This document shows, piece by piece, positions 32,281 to 40,801 of a DNA stretch of 64,000 bases. The stretch spans positions 1-64,000 of the forward strand of contig NZ_BAUA01000196.1 in the NCBI RefSeq assembly GCF_000710915.1, written 5' to 3'. The position numbers and the translations under genes are program-made. Origin of the DNA: Nocardia brasiliensis IFM 10847 (GTDB taxonomy: Bacteria; Actinomycetota; Actinomycetes; Mycobacteriales; Mycobacteriaceae). Under the pieces are notes generated by a model, which had not been told where the DNA came from, did no database searches, and was given only the letters and a program-made list of their open reading frames with translations. Position 1 is the stretch's first letter. Every line of letters starts with the position of its first letter.

Positions 32281-33828
32281 CTATTCGACCGGAACCAAGG
32301 CGGGGACAACAGGTTCGGCGGGCACCGTTTCCGTGCGGGTGGCCACGCCGTCGCGGAAGAAGCCGGGATTGCACCAGCGCGCCGCCAGCATCAGGACCGC
32401 GCCCAGGCACAGCATGCCGAAGCCCATGAAGAACACCAGCCCGATGCCGCCGATCGAGGCACCGCTGCCGTTGTCGGGGTTCATGCTCTCGCGCACGGAG
32501 ACCGCGAAGACCGCGAGCAGCATCAGCCCGCCGAGCAGCGGGAACGCGAACTTGAACACGACATTGCGTGCGCTGCTGAACAATTCGGCGCGGAAATGCC
32601 ACACGCAGGCGAACGCCGTGATGCCGTAGTACCAGCAGATCATGATGCCCAGCGCGGCAACGGTATCCATCAGCGTGTGCTCGGAAAGCAAGGTCACCAA
32701 GGTGTAGAAGATTCCGGTGACGACGCCCGCGACCACGGTGCTGAACGCCGGTACCCGCAAGCGCGGGCTCACGGCGGCGAACTTCTTCGGGAACGCCCCG
32801 TAGGCGCCCATCGCCAGCATCGTGCGGGCGGCGGGCAGGAACGTCGTTTGCAGGCTGGCCACCGAGGAGGCGAGCACCGCCAGCAGGAGCAGCGGGCCTG
32901 CCCAGCCGAGCACCGGATCGGCCAGCGCGCCGAAGACATTGTTCGCGTTCGCCGCGTTGCCCAGGCCGAGACCGCTCTCGCCGACCCCGGCGTACATCAT
33001 CACCGCCACCGCGACGAGCAGGTACGTCAGCAGAATCGACAGCACGCACAGTAGGCCCGCACGGCCCGGCACCTTGTCCGGGTTCTTGGATTCCTCGCCG
33101 AGGGTCAGGCAGGTGTCCCAGCCCCAGAACGCGAAGATGGATCCGGTGACGCCGATCGCGAACGCGCTCAAGGTGATTCCGGCGAACGGGTTGAACCAGT
33201 CGAGTGCGAAGGACAAGCCGCCGGGCGCATCGCCCGTGCCGACGCGGACCAGCGCGACGACCGCGAAAGCGAGCAGCACCACCATCTGGAATCCGACGAG
33301 CACGTATTGCACCCGTTCGCTGGTGGTGACGCCGCGCCCGGCGACCACCGTGGCGATCGCGATGAACAACAGCGTGGTAGCGATAGCGACGGCCTTGTTG
33401 CCCGCCAGCTCGGCGAGGGCGGCGTTGCCGGATACCCGCGCGAGGAACAGGTAGAGGAATTCGACGCCGATCGAGGCCAGATTGGACAGCACGATGATCG
33501 TCGCCATCACCATGCCCCAGCCGCACATCCAGCCCACGTACGGCCCGAACGCCTTGGTGGACCAGGTGAACGAGGCCCCGCAGTCGGGCATGCGCGAGTT
33601 CAGCTCGCGATAGGCGTAGGCGGTGAGGAACATCGGGACGAAGCCCGCGATCAGGATGGCGGGCAGTTTCAAACCCACGGCGGCCACGATCAGGCCGAGG
33701 CTCGCGGTCAGCGTGTAGCCGGGCGCGACGGTCGAAACCCCCAGGACGGCACCGGCGAACGCGCCGACCTGCCCCGAGGCGAGTCCTTTGTCGACCAATT
33801 CCGGACCCGGGGCGTTGGTTGTGCTCAT
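32281..33828 (-). CDS. APC-family amino acid/GABA permease
   Basis: 515 aa with about 12-14 hydrophobic helices. The first helices carry VGAFAGAVLGVSTVAPGYTLTASLGLIVAAVG and the consensus region TAYAYRELNSRMPDCGASFTWSTKAFGPYVGWM, diagnostic of the amino acid-polyamine-organocation superfamily. It lies in a cytoplasmic-membrane import role between the gamma-aminobutyraldehyde dehydrogenase gene (11 bp apart) and gabT. GABA or putrescine is therefore the likely substrate; in corynebacteria a GabP permease is likewise encoded with gabTD. Exact specificity cannot be read from the sequence. Confidence 0.8.
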   Translation of the reverse strand: MSTTNAPGPELVDKGLASGQVGAFAGAVLGVSTVAPGYTLTASLGLIVAAVGLKLPAILIAGFVPMFLTAYAYRELNSRMPDCGASFTWSTKAFGPYVGWMCGWGMVMATIIVLSNLASIGVEFLYLFLARVSGNAALAELAGNKAVAIATTLLFIAIATVVAGRGVTTSERVQYVLVGFQMVVLLAFAVVALVRVGTGDAPGGLSFALDWFNPFAGITLSAFAIGVTGSIFAFWGWDTCLTLGEESKNPDKVPGRAGLLCVLSILLTYLLVAVAVMMYAGVGESGLGLGNAANANNVFGALADPVLGWAGPLLLLAVLASSVASLQTTFLPAARTMLAMGAYGAFPKKFAAVSPRLRVPAFSTVVAGVVTGIFYTLVTLLSEHTLMDTVAALGIMICWYYGITAFACVWHFRAELFSSARNVVFKFAFPLLGGLMLLAVFAVSVRESMNPDNGSGASIGGIGLVFFMGFGMLCLGAVLMLAARWCNPGFFRDGVATRTETVPAEPVVPALVPVE

Positions 33829-33839
33829 CTATCCGCCGC

Positions 33840-35270
33840 CTAGTCGTGTGCGCTCATCACGTGCTTGACGCGCGTGTATTCCTCGACGCTGTAGGCGGAA
33901 AGGTCCTTGCCGTAGCCGGAGTACTTGAAGCCGCCGTGCGGCATCTCGGCCACCAGCGGGATGTGACAGTTCACCCAGACGGCGCCGAAATCCAGTGCGC
34001 GGGTGCAGCGCTCGACCGTGGCGTGATCTTTGGTCCAGACGCTGGCGGCCAGGCCGTAGCGGACGCCGTTGGCGTATTCGATGGCCTGTGCTTCGTCGCG
34101 GAACGGTTGCACGGTCAGCACCGGGCCGAAGGTCTCGTCCTGGACGATGTCGTCGTGCTGGCGCACCTGCGTGATGATCGTCGGCTCGACGAAGAAGCCC
34201 TTCTCGCCCAGTCGATGTCCGCCGGTGACCACCTTGACGTGCGCGGGCAGCGCGGCGAGTTTGCCCAGTACCGCGGCGAAGTGACGCGCGTTGTTGAGCG
34301 GACCGTAGAAGGTGTCCGGATCCTCGGGCAGGCCGGGTTTCAGCGTTTCCGCCTTCCGGACCAACGCGTCGACGAGCTGATCGTGGATCGATTCGTGCAC
34401 GAGCACGCGCGTCGCCGCGGTGCAATCCTGGCCCGCGTTGAAGAACGCGGCCTCGGCGATACCGCTTGCGGCCCTGTCGATATCGACGTCACCGAAGACC
34501 ACGGCCGGCGCCTTGCCGCCGAGTTCGAGGTGTGCGCGCTTGAGTTGCTGCGCGGCCGATCCCGCCACCGCGATACCCGCGCGCACCGAGCCGGTGATCG
34601 ACACCAGTCCGGGAATCGGATGGCTCACGAGTTCGGTTCCGGTGCTCGCATCGCCGAGTACGACGTTGAAAACCCCGTCCGGCAGAATGCCTTTCGTCAG
34701 CCGCGCCAGCACCAGCGTGCTCTCCGGCGTGGTGTCGCTCGGCTTGAGCACGATCGTGTTGCCCGCGGCCAGCGCGGGGCCGATCTTCCAGATCGCCATC
34801 ATGAACGGGTAATTCCAGGGCGTCACCTGCCCGACCACGCCGATCGGCTCGCGCCGGACGTAGGAGGTGAAACCCGCCATGTACTCTCCGGCGGGTCGGC
34901 CCTCCAGCATTCGGGCCGCGCCCGCGAAGAACCGGATCTGATCGGCGCTGACCGCGACCTCCTCGGCGGCGATCACCGCTTTCGGCTGACCGGTGTTGCG
35001 GCATTGCGCCTCGACCAGTTCGTCGGAGTGCGCCTCGATGGCGTCGGCCAGCTTCAACAGCGCGGACTGGCGCGCGCTCGGCGTTGTCCGCCCCCAGGAT
35101 TCGAATGCCCGGGCGGCCGCGGCCATGGCGGCATCGATGTCGGCGCGGTTCGAGATCGGCGCCCGGCCCACCACGGTCTCGTCCACCGGATTCACCAGAT
35201 CGATTGTTTCGGCGGCGCCGGAAGCCACGAATTCGCCGTCGATGAAGTTCTCGAGTACCGGCAATGACAT
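33840..35270 (-). CDS. Gamma-aminobutyraldehyde dehydrogenase
   Basis: 476 aa ALDH. General base Glu in LELGGKAPAVVF; nucleophile Cys in NAGQDCTAATRV. The C-terminal GGFKYSGYGKDLSAYSVEEYTRVKHVM is the signature of PatD/YdcW-type gamma-aminobutyraldehyde dehydrogenases, which oxidise 4-aminobutanal to GABA. First gene of the operon with permease, gabT and gabD, divergent from the PucR regulator. It links the putrescine aminotransferase (37657-39045) to GabT, completing putrescine to succinate. Confidence 0.85.
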   Translation of the reverse strand: MSLPVLENFIDGEFVASGAAETIDLVNPVDETVVGRAPISNRADIDAAMAAAARAFESWGRTTPSARQSALLKLADAIEAHSDELVEAQCRNTGQPKAVIAAEEVAVSADQIRFFAGAARMLEGRPAGEYMAGFTSYVRREPIGVVGQVTPWNYPFMMAIWKIGPALAAGNTIVLKPSDTTPESTLVLARLTKGILPDGVFNVVLGDASTGTELVSHPIPGLVSITGSVRAGIAVAGSAAQQLKRAHLELGGKAPAVVFGDVDIDRAASGIAEAAFFNAGQDCTAATRVLVHESIHDQLVDALVRKAETLKPGLPEDPDTFYGPLNNARHFAAVLGKLAALPAHVKVVTGGHRLGEKGFFVEPTIITQVRQHDDIVQDETFGPVLTVQPFRDEAQAIEYANGVRYGLAASVWTKDHATVERCTRALDFGAVWVNCHIPLVAEMPHGGFKYSGYGKDLSAYSVEEYTRVKHVMSAHD

Positions 35271-35391
35271 TGTTCACCGTCCATCTCTCGGGGCGTGTCC
35301 TTCGGTTCGCCCTGCGATCAGTGTGCCCTGAGACACACTCGCGCGCCTCTCGACAAAGTGGCGAAACGGTCGGTCACCCTTCGCCATTCTG

Positions 35392-35397
35392 TACACT
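35392..35397 (+). promoter_or_regulatory. -10 element for a probably leaderless PucR-type regulator transcript
   Basis: TACACT ends 7 bases before the ATG at 35405, placing the transcription start at or next to the A of ATG. No ribosome-binding site is present, consistent with a leaderless mRNA. In the same spacer, AGTGTG (35320-35325) and CACACT (35334-35339) form a 6-bp inverted repeat that could be a regulator site for the divergent operon. Confidence 0.5.
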
Positions 35398-35404
35398 CCC
35401 ATCG

Positions 35405-36931
35405 ATGGCGGTACCGATTAGCTGGGTGTTGTCCCAAGCGGATCTCGCACTCCGGCTCCGGGGCGGCGCCGGTGGTGTCGGTCGCGAGGTCGATCTCGTG
35501 CTCACCACTGAACTGGAAGATCCCTTTCCCTGGCTCTCCCACGGCGAACTGGTGCTCACCACCGGCATGCGGTTGCCGCGCACCAGCCGGGAGCGCGCGG
35601 CCTACCTGCGCGCGTTCGACGACTGCGGGGTGGCGGCGGTCGGCTTCGGCACCGGCCTCACCTACGCCGAAGTGCCCGAGGATCTGATCGCCGCCGCCGA
35701 CGCCATCGGTATCCCGCTGCTCGAGGTGCCGTTACCGACGCCGTTCGCGGCCGTGGTCAAGAAGGTGTCCGCGCGTGTCGCCGAACTGCAGTACGACGCG
35801 CTGCTGCGGGCCTCGCGCGCACAACCGCGAATGACCAAGGCGCTGCTTAAATCGGGCGCGCGGGCGATCGTGCGGGAACTGGCCGGCTCGCTGGCGGCGA
35901 CGGTGCTGATCGTCGACGCGGCGGGCACGGTCACCGAATGTCATCCGGAGGCGCCGTCGGACGCGCTGCTGCGCGCGGTCCGGGCCGCCCTCGCCGCCGA
36001 CCCGGCCGCTGCGGCCAGCAGCGTCCGGACCGATACCTCCGGAGCCTCGATCACGCATCAGCGGATAGGTGTCGACCGCCGCTCGTTCGGTGAACTGGTG
36101 GTGGTCAGCGCGGCACCGCTGAGCGGTGTGGATCAGATCCTGCTCGGGCACGCGAACTCCTTGCTGGCGTTGGATTTCGCGAAACCGGTTCGGTTGCAGG
36201 CGGCGCAGCAGCAGCTCAACAGCCAGGCGCTCGCCTTGGTGCTGAGCGCGGAAACCGATCTGGCCCCCGCCTGGGCGCAGCTGCTGCCCGTCCTCGACGC
36301 GCACGGCCGGATCCGTGTTCTCGTCGCCGAATGCGATTCGGCCGCAACGATGTCCGACGTTCGTGACGTGGTGGCGGCGGCGCTGCACGACGCCGGGCAC
36401 CCGGTGTTCCTGCATATCGCGGACCAGCGGGTATCAGTGCTGCTGCCCGGCTCCGAGGGGGTTTCGTTCGCGCGCCGCCTCGCGCTCGAAATCGGCTCTT
36501 CGGCAGGCACACTCACCCGGATCGGGCTGAGTGGCGGACATCGGCTGCGTGATCTGGGCGTGGCGGCCGAGAACGCGACGCGGGCCGCTTCGGTGGCCGA
36601 ACGTGGCGGCGCCCCGGTGGAATTCGACGCGATGACCGGTCGCTCGCTGCTGGCGTTCGACGCGACCAGGCAGGTGCTCGACGCGATGGCCGACACCGTG
36701 CTCACCCCGCTCGTCGAGCACGACCGGAGCAACGGCACCGACCTGCTGAACGCCCTGCACACCTTTCTGGAGGCGAACGGGCAGTGGGAGTCGGCCGCGG
36801 CGACGCTCGGCGTGCACCGGCACACGCTGCGCAAGCGCATCGCCTTCGTCGAGGACCTGCTCGCCTGCGACCTCGACAACGCCAGGGTGCGCGCGGAGCT
36901 GTTGCTCGCCATCCTGGTGCGCCGCACGTGA
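35405..36931 (+). CDS. PucR/CdaR-type regulator of GABA/polyamine genes (GabR-like)
   Basis: 508 aa. The N-terminal PucR domain (about 1-125: ISWVLSQADLALRLRGG, WLSHGELVLTTGMRLP, IPLLEVPLPTPFAAVV) is fused to a GGDEF-like middle region. The C-terminal PucR helix-turn-helix ends LHTFLEANGQWESAAATLGVHRHTLRKRI. In Corynebacterium glutamicum a PucR-family activator (GabR) controls gabTDP. The gene here is divergent from the equivalent operon (134-bp spacer), so it is the likely GABA- or succinic-semialdehyde-responsive activator. The start was chosen at the first ATG before the conserved domain. Confidence 0.85.
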   Translation: MAVPISWVLSQADLALRLRGGAGGVGREVDLVLTTELEDPFPWLSHGELVLTTGMRLPRTSRERAAYLRAFDDCGVAAVGFGTGLTYAEVPEDLIAAADAIGIPLLEVPLPTPFAAVVKKVSARVAELQYDALLRASRAQPRMTKALLKSGARAIVRELAGSLAATVLIVDAAGTVTECHPEAPSDALLRAVRAALAADPAAAASSVRTDTSGASITHQRIGVDRRSFGELVVVSAAPLSGVDQILLGHANSLLALDFAKPVRLQAAQQQLNSQALALVLSAETDLAPAWAQLLPVLDAHGRIRVLVAECDSAATMSDVRDVVAAALHDAGHPVFLHIADQRVSVLLPGSEGVSFARRLALEIGSSAGTLTRIGLSGGHRLRDLGVAAENATRAASVAERGGAPVEFDAMTGRSLLAFDATRQVLDAMADTVLTPLVEHDRSNGTDLLNALHTFLEANGQWESAAATLGVHRHTLRKRIAFVEDLLACDLDNARVRAELLLAILVRRT

Positions 36932-37063
36932 CGGTGTCCGCCGCGCTGCAGCGCAGAATTCGACGGATTTCGTTGCCGAGCGGGTGGCCAGGTGCCTGAT
37001 CCGGCCGTCGACATCACCTCTCGATGCTTGTCGGTGTCCGAGTGTTCGGGCAGGATGCCGGGC

Positions 37064-37540
37064 GTGAGCGACCAAGAATCGAGCCGGACGGCGCCGGTAC
37101 TGGATGACACCTCGAAGAAGATCATCGCCCAGTTGCAGGAGGACGGGCGGCGCGCCTACGCGACGATCGGCAAGGCCGTCGGGCTGTCCGAGGCGGCGGT
37201 GCGGCAGCGGGTGCAGAAGCTGTCCGACTCCGGTGTCATCCAGATCGTCGCGGTCTCGGATCCGTTGCAAGTGGGACTGTTTCGGCAGGCGATGGTCGCG
37301 ATCACGGTGGACGGGCCGCTGCAACCGGTATCCGACGCGCTCACCGCGATGGACGAGATCAGCTATGTGGTCGAATGCGCGGGTCGCTACGACGTGCTGT
37401 GCGAGGCGGTCTGCGCCGACGACGCGGCACTGCTCGACCTGGTGTCGAACCGGCTGCGCACGCTGCCCGGTGTCCGGCACGCCGAGATCATGATCTATCT
37501 CAAGCTGCGCAAACAGACTTATCAGTGGGGGACTCGCTGA
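37064..37540 (+). CDS. Lrp/AsnC-family regulator
   Basis: 158 aa from GTG 37064, with AGGA 8 bases upstream; ATG 37055 is an alternative. The N-terminal helix-turn-helix (DDTSKKIIAQLQEDGRRAYATIGKAVGLSEAAVRQRVQKL) is followed by an RAM/ligand-binding domain (FRQAMVAITVDG, then EISYVVECAGRYDVLCEAVC). Encoded just upstream of, and in the same direction as, the putrescine-type aminotransferase, which it probably regulates in response to an amine or amino acid. Two related GCAAC-containing sequences lie in the spacer between them. Confidence 0.85.
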   Translation: MSDQESSRTAPVLDDTSKKIIAQLQEDGRRAYATIGKAVGLSEAAVRQRVQKLSDSGVIQIVAVSDPLQVGLFRQAMVAITVDGPLQPVSDALTAMDEISYVVECAGRYDVLCEAVCADDAALLDLVSNRLRTLPGVRHAEIMIYLKLRKQTYQWGTR

Positions 37541-37607
37541 TCTGCGCAACGAAATCCGTAGTTCGTCTCGGTATTTCAGGCAGAAACAATCGATAGATGG
37601 AGTTTTT

Positions 37608-37624
37608 GCAACGGATCTAGTTGC
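37608..37624. promoter_or_regulatory. GCAAC-N7-GTTGC inverted repeat (candidate Lrp-type site)
   Basis: Inverted repeat between the Lrp gene and the aminotransferase gene, 33 bp before the latter's ATG. A related, less symmetric copy (GCAACGAAATCCGTAGTT) starts near 37546. Two helically spaced copies would suit an Lrp-family octamer. Confidence 0.45.
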
Positions 37625-37656
37625 GGCCTGGGGTGTGATGTGGGATAACCGAAAAC

Positions 37657-39045
37657 ATGACCGCTATCACCGATCTGTCCGCCGTAGGCTCCAGCGACTC
37701 GGCCCGCGTCGTCCGTGACCATCTCTGGATGCACTTCACCCAGCAATCCGAGGACACCGATGCCGAGACGCCGGTGATCGTGCGCGGTGAAGGGGCCTAT
37801 ATCTGGGACGCCGCCGGCAAGCGCTACCTCGACGGGCTCGCGGGCCTGTTCGCGGTGCAGGTCGGCCACGGCAGGGCCGAGCTCGCCGAGGCCGCGGCTC
37901 GCCAGACCCGCGAACTCGCCTACTTCCCGCTGTGGGGATACGCGCATCCGACGGCGCTCGAGCTCGCCGAGCGCCTGGCCGTGGCCGCCCCCGGCGACCT
38001 GAATCGGGTGTTCTTCACCGTCAGCGGCGGCGAATCCGTGGAAACCGCATGGAAACTCGCGCGGCAGTACTTCAAGCTCGTCGGCAAGCCGACCAAGCAC
38101 AAGGTGATCAGTCGGTCGATGGCTTACCACGGCACCTCGATGGGTGCCCTGTCGATCACCGGAATCCCCGGCGCGAAAGCGGATTTCGAGCCGCTGGTGC
38201 CCAGCACCGTGCGAGTGCCGAACACCAACTTCTTCCGCGCCACCGAGCACACCGACGATTACGACGCCTACGGCCGCTGGGCCGCCGACCGCATCGAAGA
38301 GGCGATCCTGTTCGAAGGCCCCGAGACGGTCGCCGCGGTATTCCTCGAACCGGTGCAGAACACCGGCGGCTGCTTCGTCCCGCCGCCCGGCTACTTCCAG
38401 CGGGTCCGGGAGATCTGTGACCGGCACGACGTACTGCTCGTCTCCGATGAGGTGATCTGCGCGTTCGGCCGCCTCGGATACGATTTCGGCGCAAAACGTT
38501 TCGGCTATCAGCCCGATATCCTCACCACCGCCAAGGGGCTCACCTCCGGGTACGCCGCGCTCGGTGCGGTGCTGGTCAGCGATCGGGTGGCCGAACCGTT
38601 CCGGCACGGCGCCACGTTCATGCACGGCTCCACTTACGGCGGCCACCCGGTCGCCTGCGCGGTTGCCCTCGCCAACCTCGACCTGATCGAGCGCGACGGC
38701 ATCTACGAGCATGTGCTGGCCAACGAATCCCGGTTCAAGTCGACCCTCGACAAGCTCACCGATCTGCCCATCGTCGGCGAGGTGCGCGGCGCGGGGTACT
38801 TCTATGCGGTGGAGCTGGTCAAGGATCGAAATACCAAGGAGCGCTTCACCGATGAAGAAGCGACCCGCATCCTCAAGGGCTACGTGTCGAAGTCGCTGTT
38901 CGAAGCGGGCCTGCACTGCCGGGCCGACGATCGTGCCGAGCCGGTCATCCAGCTGGCTCCACCGCTGATCTGCGAGCAGGCCCAGTTCGACGAGATGGAA
39001 CAGATCTTGCGCGAAACCCTCACCGGCGCATGGTCACTGCTCTGA
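37657..39045 (+). CDS. Putrescine-type (omega-amine:pyruvate) aminotransferase
   Basis: 462 aa class III aminotransferase. Features are YLDGLAGLFAVQVGHGR, FFTVSGGESVETAWKLARQYF, MAYHGTSMGALSITGIPGAK, EPVQNTGGCFVPPPGYF, LLVSDEVICAFGRLG (PLP Asp), TTAKGLTSGYAALGAVLVS (Schiff-base Lys) and HGSTYGGHPVACAVAL. These match SpuC-like putrescine:pyruvate and beta-alanine:pyruvate transaminases. The presence of gamma-aminobutyraldehyde dehydrogenase and carbamoylputrescine amidase genes favours putrescine as substrate, giving 4-aminobutanal and alanine. Controlled probably by the Lrp regulator just upstream. Confidence 0.85.
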   Translation: MTAITDLSAVGSSDSARVVRDHLWMHFTQQSEDTDAETPVIVRGEGAYIWDAAGKRYLDGLAGLFAVQVGHGRAELAEAAARQTRELAYFPLWGYAHPTALELAERLAVAAPGDLNRVFFTVSGGESVETAWKLARQYFKLVGKPTKHKVISRSMAYHGTSMGALSITGIPGAKADFEPLVPSTVRVPNTNFFRATEHTDDYDAYGRWAADRIEEAILFEGPETVAAVFLEPVQNTGGCFVPPPGYFQRVREICDRHDVLLVSDEVICAFGRLGYDFGAKRFGYQPDILTTAKGLTSGYAALGAVLVSDRVAEPFRHGATFMHGSTYGGHPVACAVALANLDLIERDGIYEHVLANESRFKSTLDKLTDLPIVGEVRGAGYFYAVELVKDRNTKERFTDEEATRILKGYVSKSLFEAGLHCRADDRAEPVIQLAPPLICEQAQFDEMEQILRETLTGAWSLL

Positions 39046-39079
39046 CCGGCAGTTTCGGCTGGACGAAGGGGAGACCCGT

Positions 39080-40711
39080 ATGACGAAAACCGGCGCATAC
39101 GCCGATCTGATCCTGCTCGCCGAACGGGTGCACACGCTCGATCCGGCGCGGCCGCACGCGCAGGCGGTCGCGATGCAGGGCGGGCGCATCATCGGCGTCG
39201 GCGGCCCGGCCGATATCCGGGACTGGCGGGGGGCGCGGACCGAGGTCATCGATCTCGGCGACGCGACCATTACGCCCGGTCTGGTGGACGGTCACGCCCA
39301 TCCGCTGGTCGGCGCGGACATGACCAACGGTATCGACCTGTCGTCGGTGTCGAGCGTCGACGAGCTGATCGCGGCGCTGCGCGCCGAGGGCGTCGCGCCG
39401 GTCGACGGCTGGATCCGCGGCTGGGGCCTGGACCCGAATGTTTTCGCGGACCAGCCGATTACGTTCGAGCCACTGCTGCGGGCCGTCGCCGAGACGATCC
39501 CGGTGTATCTCGACCTGAACGACGCGCATTCGGCGCTGGTGAACCCGGCCGCGCTGCGGGCGGCGGGCGTGACCGGCCACCGCGAGTTCGATCAGGGTGC
39601 GCGCATCGTCTGCGACGGCGCGGGCCGGCCGACCGGGCACCTGCTCGAACCGGCGGCGATGGACCTGGTGCTCGACGTCGCCCCGGTGACCCCGATGCGC
39701 GTACGCCGTGCCCGCGTCGCCGAGGTGCTGCGAGGGATGGCCGCGACCGGACTCACCGCCGCGAATGTGATGGACTTCGACGGTGACAGCGAGGAATTGA
39801 TCACCGGACTGGCCGCGGAGGTGGAGCTGCCCGTCCAGTTGCGGTTCGCACCACGTTGTCACCCGGGCACCGGACGCGCCGGGCTCGAGCACATCGTCGA
39901 CTTGCAGCGCCGCGGCGGACGCCGGTGGCGGGTCGACGGGGTGAAGTTCGTCATCGACGGCACGATCGACGGCGGCACGGCATGGCTCGACGAACCGGAC
40001 AGCCATGGCGAATCGACGACGCCGTTCTGGCCGGACCCGGCGCAGTACCGAGAAGCCGTGCACTACTTGGCCGCTCGTGGAGTGCCGACCGTCACCCACG
40101 CGATCGGTGACGCCGGCGTCCGGTACGCGCTGGAGACGCTCGCGGGCGCCGCGCTGCCGCCATCCGGCGTGCGGCATCGAATCGAGCACATCGAAACCAT
40201 CCCGACCGAACTCGTCGCGAAGTTCCGGGAATACGGTGTGGTCGCGAGCATGCAGCCGACGCACTGTAGTCACTTCACCCGTGCCGATCACACCGACAAC
40301 TGGTCGGCGCGATTGGGCGACGAGCGCGCGAACCGCGGGTTTCGCACTCGCGATCTGCGCGATTGCGGGGCCACGGTCGCGTTGGGCTCGGACTGGCCGA
40401 TCGGCCCCTACGACGCTCGCGCCATTCTGGCCGACGCGCAATTGCGCCGTCCGGCAGGACGTTCGGAGGTCGAACCGGTTTCTCCCAAGCAATCGCTCAC
40501 TGCGGCAATGGCGTTGGAGGGTTATACCTCGCACGCCGCGCGCGCGGCGGGGCGGGAAGGTACGGCCGGGCGCGTGGCGATCGGCTGCACGGCTGATCTC
40601 ACGGTGTTCTCGCTCGATCCGCTGGCTGTCCCGCCCGATGAATTGGCCGGTGCGCCGATCGCTGCGACGGTCGTCGCCGGAGCTGTGGTGCACCGCGCCG
40701 AATTCGCTTGA
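39080..40711 (+). CDS. YtcJ-type amidohydrolase
   Basis: 543 aa from ATG 39080 behind GGGGAG, 34 bp after the aminotransferase. Metal-dependent hydrolase of the amidohydrolase_3 family. Metal ligands are visible as VDGHAHPL (H-x-H), the Lys in DGVKFVIDGTID, His residues in THAIGDAG and RIEHIE, and the Asp of GSDWPIGPYD. Family members hydrolyse amide, urea or cyclic C-N bonds; natural substrates are rarely known. Position in an agmatine/putrescine block suggests an N-acyl- or ureido-polyamine. No signal peptide. Confidence 0.8.
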   Translation: MTKTGAYADLILLAERVHTLDPARPHAQAVAMQGGRIIGVGGPADIRDWRGARTEVIDLGDATITPGLVDGHAHPLVGADMTNGIDLSSVSSVDELIAALRAEGVAPVDGWIRGWGLDPNVFADQPITFEPLLRAVAETIPVYLDLNDAHSALVNPAALRAAGVTGHREFDQGARIVCDGAGRPTGHLLEPAAMDLVLDVAPVTPMRVRRARVAEVLRGMAATGLTAANVMDFDGDSEELITGLAAEVELPVQLRFAPRCHPGTGRAGLEHIVDLQRRGGRRWRVDGVKFVIDGTIDGGTAWLDEPDSHGESTTPFWPDPAQYREAVHYLAARGVPTVTHAIGDAGVRYALETLAGAALPPSGVRHRIEHIETIPTELVAKFREYGVVASMQPTHCSHFTRADHTDNWSARLGDERANRGFRTRDLRDCGATVALGSDWPIGPYDARAILADAQLRRPAGRSEVEPVSPKQSLTAAMALEGYTSHAARAAGREGTAGRVAIGCTADLTVFSLDPLAVPPDELAGAPIAATVVAGAVVHRAEFA

Positions 40712-40741
40712 AGTCGTTGTGTGACAAGGGAGTAACGAACG

Positions 40742-40801
40742 ATGAAAGCCAGCGCCACAGTATTGACTGAATATTCAGTTGAGAATACCGTCGCCTCATG
40801 A
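40742..40801 (+). CDS. Possible 19-codon leader peptide overlapping the permease start
   Basis: ATG 40742 has AAGGGAG 9 bases upstream, and its stop overlaps the permease start codon as ATGA (40798-40801). The 19 codons contain the whole TetR-type palindrome. If the amidohydrolase transcript reads through, translation of this frame would couple to the permease. If the promoter at 40763 is used, the frame is not in the mRNA. It may be fortuitous. Confidence 0.35.
   Translation: MKASATVLTEYSVENTVAS
40763..40791 (+). promoter_or_regulatory. Promoter of the NCS1 permease, leaderless
   Basis: -35 TTGACT (40763-40768), 17-bp spacer and -10 TACCGT (40786-40791) fit actinobacterial sigma-A promoters. 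The predicted start point coincides with the ATG at 40798, implying a leaderless mRNA. The operator at 40766-40779 overlaps the -35 box, so repressor binding would exclude RNA polymerase. Confidence 0.6.
40766..40779. promoter_or_regulatory. TetR-type operator, copy 1
   Basis: Perfect 14-bp palindrome ACTGAATATTCAGT, also present at 42287-42300 and, in variant form, at 44346-44359. It lies upstream of the NCS1 permease. Confidence 0.75.
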
